64,000 bases of DNA, from the NCBI GenBank assembly GCA_041583495.1, contig JBFHFS010000026.1, forward strand, positions 8,776-72,775, in the 5' to 3' direction. Position numbers and translations under genes: made by a program. Below, piece by piece: positions 53,119 through 63,700 of this stretch. Below the pieces are notes generated by a model. That model saw only the letters and a program-made list of their open reading frames with translations, did no database searches and was not told the origin of the DNA. Each line of letters starts with the position of its first letter. Position 1 is the first letter of the stretch. The DNA comes from JBFHFS01 sp041583495 (GTDB taxonomy: Bacteria; Bacteroidota; Bacteroidia; Bacteroidales; Marinilabiliaceae).

Positions 53119-53546
53119 GGACCAAGTATTTTTATTTATAATTTGCAGACAATAGCGCCACTAACACTACTGTTTCAGAACCACTTAGACTAAAAGGAAG
53201 CACCCTTATTCTTAGAAGACCTGGCTAAAAATCAAGATTCGCTATCCTGGTTAGTCGGAAAAAAATTTTACGAAAGATAACAAATATATCCAACGGGAAA
53301 ATAAACAGGAAGGAGTAAAAATCATATTTTGTATTAACAGAACATTAATTTCTTAACATTGACACCCTGCCTTAGGTTATGCCTGTCCTTATAAGGGCCC
53401 GCCCCTTCTGTTTTTCCTATACCAATTCATTGTTTTGGCCCGGCTCCTTGCTTTTCTAGTAAAACTCCATTAATTTTATGAATGTTAGGTGGCAAAAAAC
53501 AACCATGCTTCCTTTAGGAATTCCGGTTAGATTTAACACTTCACCC
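53119..53546. other. Divergent intergenic region, 428 bases
   Basis: It separates the leftward GH2 gene from the rightward amidohydrolase-like gene. It is AT-rich with no gene or clear repeat. A GAAAGATA (minus-strand TATCTTTC) near 53273 might be the GH2 -7 box but lacks a -33 match. Confidence 0.35.
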
Positions 53547-54767
53547 ATGAAGTACACGTTGTTGCAAAACGGACATATTATCTCGGGGAGACAGGTCATT
53601 AATGGGGACCTTCTCATTGGCAATTCAAGGATTATGGCCATTGAGGAGACCATTCACCACCACAGTTTTGATGCGGAGGTAATTGACCTGAAGGGGAAAT
53701 TTGTGCTACCCGGATTACTTCACTACAATTGCCCCTTTTTAAGCACCAGCGAAACAGGAAGGCGGCCTGACACAGCCATCTATCAGGCCATTTCGCATGG
53801 AGCCACCTTCATCATGGATACCCTTTCGTTTAACCAGGATAACAATTGCATTGAGCAACTGCTCCAAACGCGTGAAGGTTGTAAACCGATCATCTCCGAT
53901 TTTGGCTTTCATATGGGCATGAAGAGTTCTTGTGATATATCCGCCTATGACATCGACTATTGTTTTGTCCATGAAGGCATTACCTCATTTTTCTTACCCT
54001 GTGATTTTCTGGATACCATTCAGGAATCCAGAATGGAGCGTATTTTTCAGAGTGGAGTCCGTCACAACACCATTTTTATTTGCGATACCTTACCCCTAAA
54101 ATCATCGAGTTCCTCCCTGGCTGAGTACCTCAAAGCATTTATAGAGATTCTTGAACGATTTGTGCGGGCAAACTGTGTGGTTCTGTTTCTAGACATCGAA
54201 TTCCGTGAAGAGATGCAGTTGCTGGACCTTTATTTAAGCGCCGGTCATCATATACACGCGGCGCTGAACCTATCCCGGGAAACAACTCATGGATTGGAAA
54301 AAGAGGGTAGTTTATTTGACGTTAAGGATCTGTTGGCCTATAAAAACAACAACCATGTGTTGCTTTTGCCTCCGGTACTAAGCGAAGTAAAGGACCAAAC
54401 CTCTTCCTTTATTGAGCATGGCCGTAACATAAGCTTTATTGAGCAGATGTACCGCCTGCTTGGAGAGCAGGGAGACAGTTTACTACCCACCCTTTGCGAA
54501 TTATATGCTGGCCGCCCGGCCCGCCTGTTAGGCATTTATCCAAGAAAGGGCATCCTTAAAGCCGGCTCGGATGCAGACCTCATCATTTGGTCACCCTCCT
54601 CAGCAAAAACTGATACTATAGAAACATTAGGAACGGCCAACACGGCTCTTTTACGAAAGGACATTAAAAAACTCTTTATCAGCGGAATTTTGCTCGAAAA
54701 CAATGACCCCCTGATTCAGGAAAAAATGGCTGGCCGTTTTGTGCACCGAAGCTCCCCCTTTTTGTAA
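53547..54767 (+). CDS. Dihydroorotase-like amidohydrolase lacking the HxH metal site
   Basis: About 406 residues from MKYTLLQNGHIISG, which opens the conserved beta-sandwich; longer starts add non-conserved residues. The amidohydrolase frame is recognisable: GHIISGRQVINGDLLIGNSRI at the start, DLKGKFVLPGLLHYN, and ARLLGIYPRKGILKAGSDADLIIWSP at the end. After LPGL, where active members have DxHxH, the sequence reads LHYNCPFLS, so the first two metal-binding His are missing. The carboxylated Lys also cannot be placed. It is probably a non-catalytic relative, perhaps structural or regulatory. It stands alone. The fold is likely; the function is unknown. Confidence 0.75.
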   Translation: MKYTLLQNGHIISGRQVINGDLLIGNSRIMAIEETIHHHSFDAEVIDLKGKFVLPGLLHYNCPFLSTSETGRRPDTAIYQAISHGATFIMDTLSFNQDNNCIEQLLQTREGCKPIISDFGFHMGMKSSCDISAYDIDYCFVHEGITSFFLPCDFLDTIQESRMERIFQSGVRHNTIFICDTLPLKSSSSSLAEYLKAFIEILERFVRANCVVLFLDIEFREEMQLLDLYLSAGHHIHAALNLSRETTHGLEKEGSLFDVKDLLAYKNNNHVLLLPPVLSEVKDQTSSFIEHGRNISFIEQMYRLLGEQGDSLLPTLCELYAGRPARLLGIYPRKGILKAGSDADLIIWSPSSAKTDTIETLGTANTALLRKDIKKLFISGILLENNDPLIQEKMAGRFVHRSSPFL

Positions 54768-54792
54768 CCTCCCGAATTCCAAAAACCGCTCT

Positions 54793-54809
54793 TTGGGGAA
54801 TCTCCCCAA
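54793..54809. terminator. Short hairpin between convergent genes
   Basis: TTGGGGA and TCCCCAA pair around ATC in the 50 bases between two stops. There is no clear T-run, so it is a tentative bidirectional terminator. Confidence 0.4.
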
Positions 54810-54817
54810 CAGCCTTC

Positions 54818-55423
54818 CTAGAACTGAATCGCCAACCCAACACCAGTCTGGCTAAGGGTTACAACAGGTTTAATATCAAGCAGAAAATCCATTCGTAAAC
54901 TGCGCAAAACGCCAAACAATACCAGATCGAAAACCAGGAGAAATCCACCCTGCAAAATCAGGGAATGGCCATATCCTAACAATAAATCTTTCCGCTTGTC
55001 TGTGGTCCCCGAAAGATGCCTCAGTAAAAACCCGGTCCCAATATAGCCCAAATCCAGCGCGGAATTAATGAGTAAAATACGTTCTGTTTGCGCACTTTTA
55101 AGAAGCATCTCATCCTGCGAAAACTGCGAATAGTCCAGGTGCCAATTAGAATAAACAGCCATACCGGCAATGGAGAGATTCACCACATTCCAAAACAGAT
55201 TCATCTGGAAAAAGTATTTTTCATTTCCGTGGTACTTCGACCAGCCATAAGCACCCGTACCAATATTCATCAGGGCCCAGCTTCCAAGCACATACATACC
55301 TGTATTGGAGGCATTTAAGTGATTTTCAAAAAACTGATTAGGGGAAATCTGCCCGCGGCAAAAAGGGGAAAATGAGAGAAACAATAACAACACCATGCCT
55401 AAGCCAATAATCCGATTTTTCAT
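54818..55423 (-). CDS. Exported hypothetical membrane protein (DUF6992-like)
   Basis: About 201 residues from MKNRIIGLGMVLLLFLSFSPF, a signal peptide; an ATG seven codons upstream is less likely. After it come four or so hydrophobic segments (GMYVLGSWALMNIGTGAYGW, NLFWNVVNLSIAGMAVY, INSALDLGYIGTGFLL, LILQGGFLLVFDLVLFGVL). I recall a Bacteroidota family of this shape (DUF6992) but cannot confirm it. No catalytic motif is seen. It lies 268 bases after the TrkH stop on the same strand side, so is not clearly in an operon with it. Confidence 0.6.
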   Translation of the reverse strand: MKNRIIGLGMVLLLFLSFSPFCRGQISPNQFFENHLNASNTGMYVLGSWALMNIGTGAYGWSKYHGNEKYFFQMNLFWNVVNLSIAGMAVYSNWHLDYSQFSQDEMLLKSAQTERILLINSALDLGYIGTGFLLRHLSGTTDKRKDLLLGYGHSLILQGGFLLVFDLVLFGVLRSLRMDFLLDIKPVVTLSQTGVGLAIQF

Positions 55424-55690
55424 AAGCCCTTTTCTCTTACACAAAGTTAAAAACTACCTTAACCTTATTAAGTTATAAAATTATGCCCTGAAAATCTACT
55501 TTTTTTAGCCCTCCCAATTTAAAATGCGCGACAGGGCATGCGGCCACTGACCTGAAATCCCGACTGGTTGTGTTGTTGTATGGTTCGCTTAGAAATTGCC
55601 TTAAAAAAAGCCGGTTTAAACACTCCTTCCTATAGGGGAAGACAGTAAAAGGAATATCAGAAAGAATCCAAAAACGCCCGGCCATCAAGC

Positions 55691-57136
55691 CTAATCCTTC
55701 CAGAAGTACCTTGTAAACAAGATAAATACCGTGGTAAGCTCCAAACGACCCAATATCATAAAAAACGAGAGAAGGATTTTTCCAAGCCCCGGAATATGGG
55801 CAAAATTATTGACCGGGCCAATGCTCCCAAACCCGGGCCCTACCGCTCCCATGGTAGACAAAACAGAGGAGACAGCGGTAGAGGTATCCAGCCCCATAAA
55901 GAGCATAACCAACGACCCAATAAAAAAGGTGACAATATAAAGCATTATAAAGGAAACAATTACACTAACCTGATCATCGTCAATGGTTTCCCCATTAATG
56001 CGTAAAGGGATAATTGAATTGGGACGAATGAGTCGTTTAAAATTGACGTAGAAACTTTTAAAAGCCACCACGTGCCTAACCACTTTGATTCCACCTCCGG
56101 TACTTCCAATACAGGCCCCAACAAACATCAGCAGAAAAATTATTGAATAGGCCCGGGCCGGCCACAACAGGTAGTTGTCGGTAACATAACCCGTAGAGGT
56201 AATGATGGATATTACCTGGAAAAAAGCACTCCTCACCGTTTCCTCAAAATTAACGCCACCCTGGCTCATAAGGGCCAGGGAAATAATTATTCCCGTCACC
56301 AGGATTATGGCCAGATAGGTTTTTAACTCATCGTTGTGCCAAACCTTTTTAAAGTGCCCTTTGATAAAGAAATAGTGCAGTGCGAAATTCACTCCCGAGA
56401 GAAGCATAAACACCATAATTACATATTGTGAATAGGGCGAGAAATAGGCAACGCTGGCATTTTTGGTGGAGAACCCACCCGTAGCAATGGTTCCAAAGCT
56501 GTGACACAAGGCATCAAAAAAATCCATATCCCCCAAAAGCAACAACAGTGTTTGAATAAAGGTGAATCCCACGTAGATGCCCCATAAACGTTTGGCTGTA
56601 CTGGCTGTTTTTGGGGTTAGCTTTTCGTATGAAATACCGGAAGCTTCCGATTTAAAAAGATTGTAGCCCCCAATCCTCAACATAGGTAAAATAGCCACAA
56701 CCAGAACTATAATTCCCATTCCCCCAATCCAGTGGGTAAGACTTCGCCAATAGAGAACACTTTTGGGAAGAGCTTCGATGTTGGTCAGAATAGACGATCC
56801 GGTAGTGGTAAATCCCGAGGAGGTTTCGAAAAAAGCATCAATAACCCCCGGTATGGAACCGGTAAACAGATAGGGTAAAGCCCCGAAAGCGGAGATCACG
56901 AACCAGGAAAAGGTAACGGTTAAATAACTCTCCTTCAGCCCCATCTCGGCTCTCATGTTGATTTTCGAACCCAGATACAAGCCCCCTCCAAAAATCAATG
57001 TTACCAGGCAGGCCAAAAGATGACCCCAGAAGGTCGTTTCAAGATAAACGCCCACCCATATTAGATTGGTGCACATGAAAAGGCCTAAGATTACCAGAAC
57101 GCGCCCCAGTATATTGAGTACAAACCGAATATTCAT
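55691..57136 (-). CDS. trkH: TrkH-family potassium uptake membrane protein
   Basis: 481 residues with repeated M1-P-M2 units. Selectivity-filter-type sequences appear as SSGFTTTGSSIL, ATGGFSTKNAS, SSTGYVTDN and MGAVGPGFGS. The C-terminus ends in LGRLELTTVFILFTRYFWKD, typical of the family. TrkH forms the ion channel of the Trk potassium system and needs the cytoplasmic regulator TrkA, which is not adjacent here. Inner membrane. Confidence 0.92.
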   Translation of the reverse strand: MNIRFVLNILGRVLVILGLFMCTNLIWVGVYLETTFWGHLLACLVTLIFGGGLYLGSKINMRAEMGLKESYLTVTFSWFVISAFGALPYLFTGSIPGVIDAFFETSSGFTTTGSSILTNIEALPKSVLYWRSLTHWIGGMGIIVLVVAILPMLRIGGYNLFKSEASGISYEKLTPKTASTAKRLWGIYVGFTFIQTLLLLLGDMDFFDALCHSFGTIATGGFSTKNASVAYFSPYSQYVIMVFMLLSGVNFALHYFFIKGHFKKVWHNDELKTYLAIILVTGIIISLALMSQGGVNFEETVRSAFFQVISIITSTGYVTDNYLLWPARAYSIIFLLMFVGACIGSTGGGIKVVRHVVAFKSFYVNFKRLIRPNSIIPLRINGETIDDDQVSVIVSFIMLYIVTFFIGSLVMLFMGLDTSTAVSSVLSTMGAVGPGFGSIGPVNNFAHIPGLGKILLSFFMILGRLELTTVFILFTRYFWKD

Positions 57137-57305
57137 TGTCTGCTTTTTTTAGCGCGGCAAATGTAGCCAAGTTATGCCTATTTTTAGAACAAAACCGTAT
57201 TTTCTATTGGATAAAGCACAGATTTTGCCAGCCAAAGTTCAAAAATAGTATTTTCCTTACTATTTCAAACGGGATTGCAATTTATCATTCAACCCATATA
57301 GGATG

Positions 57306-57323
57306 GCCCGTCCCCAGACGGGC
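57306..57323. terminator. 7-bp GC-rich hairpin after the RsmF-like gene
   Basis: GCCCGTC and GACGGGC around CCCA, 26 bases beyond the stop of the methyltransferase gene. There is no T-run, so it could equally be a REP-like palindrome. Confidence 0.4.
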
Positions 57324-57348
57324 ATGAAGATTAGTGCGGTAAAACGCC

Positions 57349-58704
57349 TCAAATATCCATCCTGATACGCCACTCCTTTGGATACAAATTATTAAGCCGG
57401 TTACCCACATTTTTAATAAAGCCCAGTGGATGGCCCTTATAAACAACAGTAAAAAAACCTCTTTCCAGGCCGGAGTGCGGCATTAAGACCTCCCCTTTCA
57501 GATACCGAAGAGCCTCTTCTTTGGAAAGATCAATTGTGGGAAAGAGCTCCCCGGTTTGCCAGCTCATTGCCAAAGCATGATGAGGCATCCACTCTTTTCG
57601 GCCGGGAGCCCCCAACTCCACCCCACTGGATAACACATTTAACCGCTCAGCTAACTCCTGAAAATGATATTGATAATTCACAGGCACAGCGCTCCATCCG
57701 GCAGTCCTTTCCACAAAATGCCACTCCGAACTATCCTTAAAGAAGTGGCTGACCATTTCAGGCGGCTTGGTTCGTCTGATCTTACGGGTATTGTGCAAAT
57801 TTCGCCTGGGAGGAGCTTCCTTTTTTTGAATAAGGGCCACAAAAAAGCCTTCCCCCTCTGCCATATGAGGATAAAAAGCACGAGCCTCCCCCCCCAATAA
57901 AGGCACCTCCCGGGTTCCCCATGAGGCGGGGAATTCCAGATGAGCAACCCCCATCGTCACCTGGGAAGCCAGCCATTGAAGGTTCTCTTCATTTTCGGCC
58001 GGATTATAGGTGCAGGTTGAATAAATCAACCAGCCATCCTCCCTAAGGGCATCCCAGGCTTCCATTAAAATGCGACGCTGCCTTACCGAGCACATGGCTG
58101 CGTTTTCCTCCGACCATTCGCGCCGGGCAACCTCCCCTTTACGAAACATCCCTTCCCCTGAGCAGGGGGCGTCGACCACCATCACATCAAAAAAGCCGGA
58201 TAAGGCACTAAAGTCGGTGGGATTGGAGCGGGTAACCATCACATTGGGAGCCCCCCATTTAATAATGTTCTCCTTTAGGATAAGCGCCCTGGAAGGCACC
58301 ACCTCGTTGCTAACCAAGAGACCCTGTCCATCGAGAAAGGAGGCTAATAATGTAGACTTCCCCCCGGGGGCACCACACAAATCAAGTACTTTGATATTTT
58401 TCCCTGTTTGAGCTGTTATCTGCTCCATCACCGCGCACAAAACCATACTGCTGGCCTCCTGTGGGTAATAGCAACCCGCATGAAACAACGGATCAAGTGT
58501 GTAGAGTGGCTTCTCCAACAAATAACGCCCCTGGGAGCACCATGGGATAGGCGTTGCACCAGACATGAGTGGGATGGGTTTTCGAGGATTGTACCGCACT
58601 GAAGTCACCGAAGGCAACTCCAGGCTCCGGACAAATGCCCTAAACTCATCGGTCGGCATGCTCTGCTCTACACGTTTTAAAAATGCTCCTGGCAATTCTG
58701 TCAT
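57349..58704 (-). CDS. RsmF/NOP2-type rRNA m5C methyltransferase
   Basis: 451 residues. The SAM-binding core has VLDLCGAPGGKSTLLASFLDG, and the two conserved Cys are in VDAPCSGEGMFRKG (motif IV) and IYSTCTYNPAENEEN (motif VI, the catalytic Cys). The C-terminal part (about 300-450) resembles the RsmF ferredoxin-like and PUA-like domains (RYLKGEVLMPHSGLERGFFTVVYKGHPLGFIKN). The enzyme methylates a cytosine of ribosomal RNA, in E. coli RsmF position 1407 of 16S. Exact target here is inferred. Confidence 0.85.
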   Translation of the reverse strand: MTELPGAFLKRVEQSMPTDEFRAFVRSLELPSVTSVRYNPRKPIPLMSGATPIPWCSQGRYLLEKPLYTLDPLFHAGCYYPQEASSMVLCAVMEQITAQTGKNIKVLDLCGAPGGKSTLLASFLDGQGLLVSNEVVPSRALILKENIIKWGAPNVMVTRSNPTDFSALSGFFDVMVVDAPCSGEGMFRKGEVARREWSEENAAMCSVRQRRILMEAWDALREDGWLIYSTCTYNPAENEENLQWLASQVTMGVAHLEFPASWGTREVPLLGGEARAFYPHMAEGEGFFVALIQKKEAPPRRNLHNTRKIRRTKPPEMVSHFFKDSSEWHFVERTAGWSAVPVNYQYHFQELAERLNVLSSGVELGAPGRKEWMPHHALAMSWQTGELFPTIDLSKEEALRYLKGEVLMPHSGLERGFFTVVYKGHPLGFIKNVGNRLNNLYPKEWRIRMDI

Positions 58705-58719
58705 TCATTCCAAATATGC

Positions 58720-58747
58720 GAAAGGTGCCGATTTCCAGGCACCTTTC
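58720..58747 (-). promoter_or_regulatory. Perfect 10-bp hairpin ahead of the methyltransferase start
   Basis: GAAAGGTGCC and GGCACCTTTC pair around GATTTCCA. It ends 16 bases before the RsmF-like ATG and 180 bases after the nucleoid-associated gene's stop. It may terminate the upstream gene or act in the leader; the T-run is poor. Confidence 0.5.
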
Positions 58748-58925
58748 AAGTGTATTACTTATTTTCTGATCCTTTTAATACCCCCTTTTCATTTCATCAG
58801 GTTAAAGCCCCAATGCCCCTGAACCCATAAAATTATTGATGAATCTTTGGTCTCTTATCACTGACATGCAAAACATTGAAGAAAAACCTGCAATTTCAAT
58901 TAATCTTAAAAACAACAAAACCCAA

Positions 58926-59978
58926 TCAATGCTCAACTTCAAAAAAGAGCTTGTAATAATTCATCCCTTTGGCAGGATCAAAACCCTTCTCCAGATGTTC
59001 CCTGCGGCCATGCACATATACATGGAAGTTTTTATCGAGCTTTAACACCGATTTAAAGTGTTTTTTTTCGCTCTTGACGGCGCTCCGGGAGATATCGAAA
59101 CTATCGTTTAAGGGAAGGGCTTTCTCCTCTTCGAATGTACTTCTGTAATCGTTAAAGGCTTCGATAATCTCTGGCTGGCGCATCACCTGCTGCTCAAACT
59201 CATCTCTTTTAAAGTCATTCTTCTTATCAAAAAAATCGATGGACCGGTTCAACATATCAATTTGGTCGGGCTTGGGCACATCGTTTTCATCGTTAAAAAC
59301 ATCCACCACAAAGTCCTTACAAAGAGAGAGATAGTTTTGGGTAAAATAGTAGTTGTCTTCTCTGGGTTGCAACCCAAGAAAATCATCTTTCCAAAAGTGG
59401 GCCTCCTGGCCTTTATTGATATTATCGACCATGGAAATTTTGTAACCGGCTTCTTTCTCTGTATTAAAGATGATGCAACCCTTGTCGAGTTTACGCACAT
59501 TTATCCCCTCTTGAGCACCCAATTCAAAGGTTTGATCCTTAAGATAAACTTTCAGAAAAGTCTCCTTGTTCTCACTTTTAAAGATACCTATGGCATCGGT
59601 CACTTCTCCATCTACCACACAATTACTGAAATAGGCCATGTAGAATTCCCCTCCCTTAATCTTGGGATGGTTGGATTGTTCATACAAAAAGCCGGCCACC
59701 TCAATAGAGGTGTCATAGAGTTTATCGGGGCGGTCAAAGATAGAGGCGATCCATTGAAACAAAGGATTGGCTTCGATATTTTCATCTTCTCCGACAAAAT
59801 TAAAATAGGCCTCCGTTTTAAACGACCGGAAGAAATAACTGGTCAGTACCTCCCCTACCGTCTCTTCATCCATCAGCCGTAATGCGCTCTTGGAGTATTT
59901 CAGGGGCTCGCCTTCGGTTCGGTTGCCAATGTGATGCACCACCACATTCTCTATTTTCACCTGCGAATAGTCTATCAT
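58926..59978 (-). CDS. Nucleoid-associated protein, NdpA/YejK-like
   Basis: 350 residues, cytoplasmic. It matches the 37-kDa nucleoid-associated family in overall shape: VKIENVVVHHIGNRTEGE near the start, a central block EFYMAYFSNCVVDGEVTDAIGIFKSENKETFLKVY, and a C-terminal FKSVLKLDKNFHVYVHGRRE. Members bind DNA in the nucleoid; their precise role is not well known. It is leftward and single, with no partner gene beside it. Confidence 0.8.
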   Translation of the reverse strand: MIDYSQVKIENVVVHHIGNRTEGEPLKYSKSALRLMDEETVGEVLTSYFFRSFKTEAYFNFVGEDENIEANPLFQWIASIFDRPDKLYDTSIEVAGFLYEQSNHPKIKGGEFYMAYFSNCVVDGEVTDAIGIFKSENKETFLKVYLKDQTFELGAQEGINVRKLDKGCIIFNTEKEAGYKISMVDNINKGQEAHFWKDDFLGLQPREDNYYFTQNYLSLCKDFVVDVFNDENDVPKPDQIDMLNRSIDFFDKKNDFKRDEFEQQVMRQPEIIEAFNDYRSTFEEEKALPLNDSFDISRSAVKSEKKHFKSVLKLDKNFHVYVHGRREHLEKGFDPAKGMNYYKLFFEVEH

Positions 59979-60167
59979 GCCTTATTGTTGAATTGCATTA
60001 TTTTCTGACATGAGCTCGTGCACATGAAGATCTTTTGACCACAAAAAAGCACACCAACCCAATAAGTGACAAAGATAACAAATGCTAAAAGATTCACCTG
60101 TTAAATTCTGGCAACTTATTGGATAACCGGGATAAAATAACCTTACTAAAAAAATGATTGGTTCGAG

Positions 60168-60497
60168 CTAGGAAGCAAGTTTGCAGTTTTTCACGTACCA
60201 ACTCACAGGATGATCGAGCCCCTTGACCAACTCACTTAGAATTTTCCGATCGTCCCATGAAGTTTCAAAGCCGCAGGTCTGATCCATGGCCCTTGAAAGC
60301 AACATCCACTCATTCACGATTTTAAATGTCAGATTATCCTCAAACTCTTTGAGCATCTTCAAACACTTTTTCCCAATCAAATAAACCTTCGGTTCCTCAC
60401 GCATCAAGCTTTCTTTGGTTGTAAACAAGCAACCTTCAACCTTTATAAATTCATCTTCTTCAAGATAAAGATTAAGTACGATCTTTTCTGCTTTCAT
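60168..60497 (-). CDS. Small hypothetical protein
   Basis: 109 residues, no signal or membrane segment. The N-terminal half alternates like a beta-sheet protein (KIVLNLYLEEDEFIKVEGCLFTT), the second half is helical. Three Cys at 22, 44 and 76 or so. I do not recognise a family. It has a separate location between two larger genes and could be a lineage-specific protein. Confidence 0.5.
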   Translation of the reverse strand: MKAEKIVLNLYLEEDEFIKVEGCLFTTKESLMREEPKVYLIGKKCLKMLKEFEDNLTFKIVNEWMLLSRAMDQTCGFETSWDDRKILSELVKGLDHPVSWYVKNCKLAS

Positions 60498-60692
60498 AAC
60501 TGAGGCCTTTAAATTAGGTAAAAAAGAGAATTACTTTGAAAGATAAATTACAAAATATCCTATTCAATGTAAACAACAAGCCATTGCACAGCAATTATTT
60601 AGAATGATTCCGGCCAATCTGCAAACGCACGATAAAGAAATGCCTCAACAACCCCATGGAGACATTAAAAATTTCAAGGAAAGTCCCTCGTT

Positions 60693-60722
60693 TTTGGGGA
60701 TACTAATTTTTATCTATCTTTC
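60693..60722 (+). promoter_or_regulatory. Bacteroidota-type promoter for the surface peptidase-like gene
   Basis: TTTG at 60693-60696, an 18-base spacer and TATCTTTC at 60715-60722. Transcription would begin near 60729, which supports the ATG at 60757 as the true start and not the far upstream in-frame ATG at 60604. Confidence 0.55.
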
Positions 60723-60756
60723 GATGGTCAAGAAGCGCCTATATAAAAGTCCAACA

Positions 60757-63700
60757 ATGACCAAGCATTCCAGAAAAGATCTCATACTAATCGTTTTCCT
60801 GCTGTCAGTTACCAGGTTGTCGGCCCAATACTACTCTTCTGGTTCCGACCCTGCATCCGTAAGATGGGAGCAAATAAACACGGAACGTTTCAGATTGGTA
60901 TTTCCGGATGAATTCAAAGCAACGGCCATTGATTTGGCCGCCTATCTCGACAGCATGGCTCCTCACATCGAAGCCACGATGGACCACCGGCCCGGAAAGA
61001 TTGATATTCTGGTACACAGCCGATCAAGCTACTCGAACGGTTTTGTCTCCTGGGCCCCTAAACGAATGGAACTTTACCCCAATCCACATCAAAATGTCTA
61101 CAGTGTCGATTGGCTCAAACAGCTTACCACGCATGAATACCGGCATGTGGTTCAAATAGACAAGCTGAACCAGGGCTTTACACGTATGGCCAACTGGATC
61201 TTTGGTCAGCAGGCCACCGGGGTGGTCCTGGGCGCCTATCTGCCCTTATGGCTGCTCGAAGGAGATGCCGTGGTGACCGAAACCACCCTTACGCCCAGTG
61301 GCCGTGGGAGATGGCCAGTATTTTCGCAATCCCTGAGAGCAAGACTCACCGCCTATGGACCCGATAGCTTCGACAAAGCCTATTTGGGATCGTATACCGA
61401 CTTTGTGCCCGATTACTACCGAATGGGCTATCACCTCACGGCGGCTCTTCGTGGCCAATACAGCCCTTCCCTTTGGTCGGAGGTAATTCAAAACACCGGC
61501 CGCAACAGCTGGTCGGTTACCCCCTTAAGACATACCCTGAAAAAAACCACAGGAGAAGGCCCCAGGCAGCTTTACGAAAAAGTTTTTAACGATCTCGCCC
61601 ATGACTGGCAACAATGGGATAAAAAGCTGAGTCCCTCACCCTATCGGGTCATTACTGAACCATTGGACGATCAAACCAGCTTTGAATACCCGGAAATGTT
61701 GGCTAACAACCATATTATTGCTGAAGTCAGCGGCCCGGGTCAACGGCAACGGATCGTGGAGATAGCGCCCCAGGGCGACACTAAAACCCTGGCCTACACA
61801 GGGATCCGGGAAGAGGAACCTCTGGCGGCCAATGAACGGTGGGTGGTATGGAGCGAGAACAAGGCGCACCTGCGCTGGCCCAACGCAGATTATTCGGTAC
61901 TCAGAGTATGGGACCGCAACAATGGAAAAATCATCACACTGGAACCCAAGAGTCGTTATTTCTCGCCACAATTAAAACCAGGAAGCGACACCCTGGTGGT
62001 GGTGGAGACCACACCATCCTATCATTTTTTCATAACCACCCTTCGGCTTACTACCGGAGAGGTAATAAAGCGCCTTCCCACCCCTTCGAATGCCTATCCG
62101 TTGCATCCTTCCTGGAGTGACCAGCCCGACGAGATAATATGCCTTTTACTGAATGATGAAGGCAAACGCATCGTATCGCTTAACCCATCTAGCCAAACCT
62201 GGCAAACGCTCAGACCGCCGGCCTATGATGAACCCCGTTATCCGGTAAAGAAGGGGGACCACCTTTGGTTTTCGGCCTCCACCCCCCATGCCGAGGAGAT
62301 TTTCCGTCTGGACCTGACCACCGGTCATTGCCGGCAGGTGACACAAGCCCGGTTTGGAGCCACCTCGCCTACCCTTTCGGCGGATGGAAAAACAATGGTC
62401 TACGCTGACTATACCCCGCGCGGGTATCAGTTGGTTTCGGTTCCGTCCATGCAAAACCTCCTGGAACAAGAAGCCACTCCGGCAAACCTGACCACACCAC
62501 TGGTAAAAAAGCTGAGTGAGCAGGAGCCGAAGGTTGACGAAACGGCACAACAAAAAGACCAATCATCAGCCTATAAACCCACGCCATACAGCAAATTCCA
62601 TCTCTTCAACCTGCACAGCTGGGCACCGGTAAACATCAACCTTGATGAGGAGGCCCTCAACCCGGGCATTACCCTGATGAGCCAGAATCTTTTAGGAACA
62701 GCCATTACCACGGTGGGTTACAATGCCTCTTCCTCGAAAAGCAGTGAAAAATACCAGGTAGGATTTACCTGGGCAGGATGGGCTCCGGTCCTCGACCTGG
62801 ATGTTAAATGGGGAGATTACCAGAGATCTTTCGATGGTATTTATGCCAACGACACCGACACCTTCAGTCTTCAGCAACTCGGCAACAATGGAAAGCAGCT
62901 GAAACTGGAAACCGGCATGCGTCTTCCTCTAACCCTTAACAAAGGCCCCTGGTACCGAATGCTCCAACCCCAGGCCCGGCTCTCCTGGCAAAAGGTGAGT
63001 AACCCGGCCTACCAACAAACCTTTTTCACCTTAAACAATCAGGGTCGCTTAATCGAATCAGGAAGGAGCGATACCATTCAGATCTACCGGGATATCGACT
63101 ATTGGGCCATGGAATACAGCCTTTACTTCCATAACCGGTTAAGAGGAACCACAAGAGATGCAGGGACACGCGCAGGGCAGTCGGCCGAGCTAATCTATCG
63201 GCACACCCCCTGGGGAAACTACAACGCCGGCCAGTCGATGGCTGTTGTCACTCAACTCTTTTTTCCAGGTCTGGGCAAACACCATGCGCTCCGGCTAACC
63301 AACGGATGGGAAAAGAAAATCAATGGAGATGAAGCCGAATCATCGGGGGATATCAGGACCTATCAACGCTTTAGCAACCTGTTGGATCTACCACGGGGAT
63401 ACAGCAGCCTGCTCAGCGACAATGTGTACATCTTCAGAGCCACCTACCAGATGCCTTTATGGAACCCTGATGCCTCTTTGGCCAATCTGGCCTACATCAA
63501 ACGCCTCAGGCTAAACTTATTTTTTGATGCCGCCCGCACCTCCTATCAGGTAGATTATAAAGACCAGCAACCGGGAATCACCTACAAGAAAACCTACACC
63601 TCAGTGGGCTGGGAGCTGATGGCCGACTTCCACCTGTTTCGATTTGTACTTCCTTTTAGCGGCGGTTACCGGGGCGGATTCAGAGACGGGGATAACACCT

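Noticed and set aside
59262..59882. 206-residue frame on the plus strand
   Set aside because: Antisense to the NdpA-like gene, no signal or family motif.
60140..60200. tRNA-like GGTTCGAGCT
   Set aside because: No acceptor or anticodon stem could be drawn around it, and it enters a coding region.
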